NCBI GenBank assembly: GCA_902461995.1
Contig: CABQAA010000122.1
Span: 1 to 6,535 of the forward strand
Reading direction: 5' to 3'
DNA: 6,535 bases
Source of the DNA: an uncultured Oscillospiraceae bacterium
Lineage (GTDB): Bacteria > Bacillota > Clostridia > Oscillospirales > Acutalibacteraceae
Part shown: in pieces, positions 5,813-6,535 of the stretch
Layout: each line of letters starts with the position of its first letter
How positions within the stretch are numbered: the first letter of the stretch is position 1
Position numbers and translations under genes: made by a program
Notes under the pieces: model-generated
Database searches by the model: none
Told to the model about the DNA's origin: nothing
Seen by the model: only the letters and a program-made list of their open reading frames with translations

Positions 5813-5834
5813 GCCCGGCGCGGATGAATTCCAA
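5805..5834 (-). promoter_or_regulatory. Promoter of the ADP-ribosylglycohydrolase gene
   Basis: On the minus strand TTGGAA (5834-5829) and TATACT (5810-5805) are separated by 18 bp. The predicted start near 5798 gives a leader of about 28 nt carrying AAAGGGG. The -10 lies inside the palindrome AGTATACT (5805-5812), so the same bases also present a -10 to the plus strand. Confidence 0.6.
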
Positions 5835-5853
5835 CCGGAAAGGAGCGTTCACT

Positions 5854-6535
5854 GTGCAAAAACGACGATCTTGTGAGCCTGTGGTATTTCCCGTGGCGCT
5901 GCCCGAGGCGTTTCCGATCGATTCATTTTTCTATATCCAGCGGTTTCGCTCCTTTCAGGACCGGCATCGGCACGCCTGCGCGGAACTGGGGCTATGCCTC
6001 GATGGCAGCGGGGTGTTTTTCATCGGGGAGAAAGCGGTTCCCTTCCGCGCGGGGACCTTGTCCCTCATCCCGCCGCAGCAGGCGCATATTGCGCAAAGCG
6101 CCGACGGGCACCCGAGCCGGTGGTGGTTCTGCTCGTTTGATGCGGTCCTCTTCGGGATGGACACAGCCCGGGACGGATTTGTGAGCACAGACGCGGAGAT
6201 AACAGAGCTGGTCCGTCTGCTCATGCGGGAACTGGATGCTCTGGAACAAGGCAAAGACCGGCGGGAGGATACCTCTCTCCTGCTGCGCTATATTCTGCGG
6301 CGTCTGGTCCGCGCACAGGGGGAAAGGCCGCTGGAAGGGGATGGCGTCCATTCGATTCTGCCGGCCATTCACGCCCTGACGAGCGAAGAGGACGTGACGA
6401 CCGAAAAACTCGCAGAACTCTGCCATTTCAGCATCAGCCGATTCCGCGAGGTTTTTCGGAACGCCGCGGGCTGTACCCCTATGGAATACCGCACGCGGGT
6501 GCGGCTGCTCAGGGCGGCCGACCGGCTGCGGGAGA
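5854..6535 (+). CDS. AraC-family transcriptional regulator (3' end beyond window)
   Basis: The frame is open from a GTG at 5854 to the window edge, giving 227 residues without a stop; AraC proteins of this type usually reach about 260-290. The start is supported by AAAGGAG (5839-5845) with 8-base spacing. The N-terminal half looks like the cupin sensor domain: RHRHACAELGLCLDGSG (37-53) provides the histidine and glutamate positions, and FRAGTLSLIPPQQAH (64-78) is the typical loop that often binds a sugar effector. The first DNA-binding helix-turn-helix is TTEKLAELCHFSISRFREVFR (about 182-202), followed by CTPMEYRTRVRLLRAADRL, the family linker helix. The second helix-turn-helix is cut off. 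Divergent placement suggests that it regulates the adjacent glycohydrolase and itself. The effector is unknown. Confidence 0.88.
   Translation, partial: MQKRRSCEPVVFPVALPEAFPIDSFFYIQRFRSFQDRHRHACAELGLCLDGSGVFFIGEKAVPFRAGTLSLIPPQQAHIAQSADGHPSRWWFCSFDAVLFGMDTARDGFVSTDAEITELVRLLMRELDALEQGKDRREDTSLLLRYILRRLVRAQGERPLEGDGVHSILPAIHALTSEEDVTTEKLAELCHFSISRFREVFRNAAGCTPMEYRTRVRLLRAADRLRE

Noticed and set aside
1..6535. CRISPR array, tRNA, rRNA, insertion sequence or attachment site
   Set aside because: I saw no regularly spaced direct repeats, cloverleaf-like sequences, transposase motifs or flanking direct repeats suggesting a mobile element.

Overview
This window looks like chromosomal DNA from a GC-rich member of the Clostridia, possibly a gut Oscillospirales-type lineage. 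The grounds are strong AGGAGG-like ribosome binding sites, sigma-A promoters with TGn-extended -10 boxes, frequent GTG and TTG starts, and the gene families present. The lineage is inferred from gene content; no marker gene fixes it.

Layout, left to right. Bases 1-140 hold a perfect terminator hairpin for a gene outside the window and a sigma-A promoter. That promoter drives a BltD-like polyamine N-acetyltransferase (141-629, +), and 30 bp later a beta-class DNA N6-adenine methyltransferase (660-1583, +). Tail-to-tail with the methyltransferase, across a GC-rich hairpin, lies a MamI-like restriction endonuclease on the minus strand (1639-2634). It has a zinc ribbon and a D...ExK nuclease motif. 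Together these two make a probable Type II restriction-modification system that would target a split palindrome of the GATNNNNATC kind. The endonuclease has its own strong promoter. The methyltransferase appears to depend on the acetyltransferase promoter.

A divergent control region (2635-2813) separates the endonuclease from a second plus-strand operon: an alpha/beta-hydrolase esterase (2814-3605) and a TtcA-like PP-loop tRNA thiolase (3622-4341). Next comes a minus-strand ADP-ribosylglycohydrolase-family enzyme with an unusual N-terminal extension (4445-5770). It is divergent from an AraC-type regulator (5854 to the window end, truncated). The two appear to share one palindromic -10 element, AGTATACT, so their promoters would overlap head-on.

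The most interesting parts are the compact restriction-modification pair with its regulatory dyads, and the shared -10 of the AraC/glycohydrolase pair. Four GATNNNNATC sequences are present, all within about 1 kb around the endonuclease and esterase promoters. No tRNA, rRNA, CRISPR array or insertion sequence was seen.
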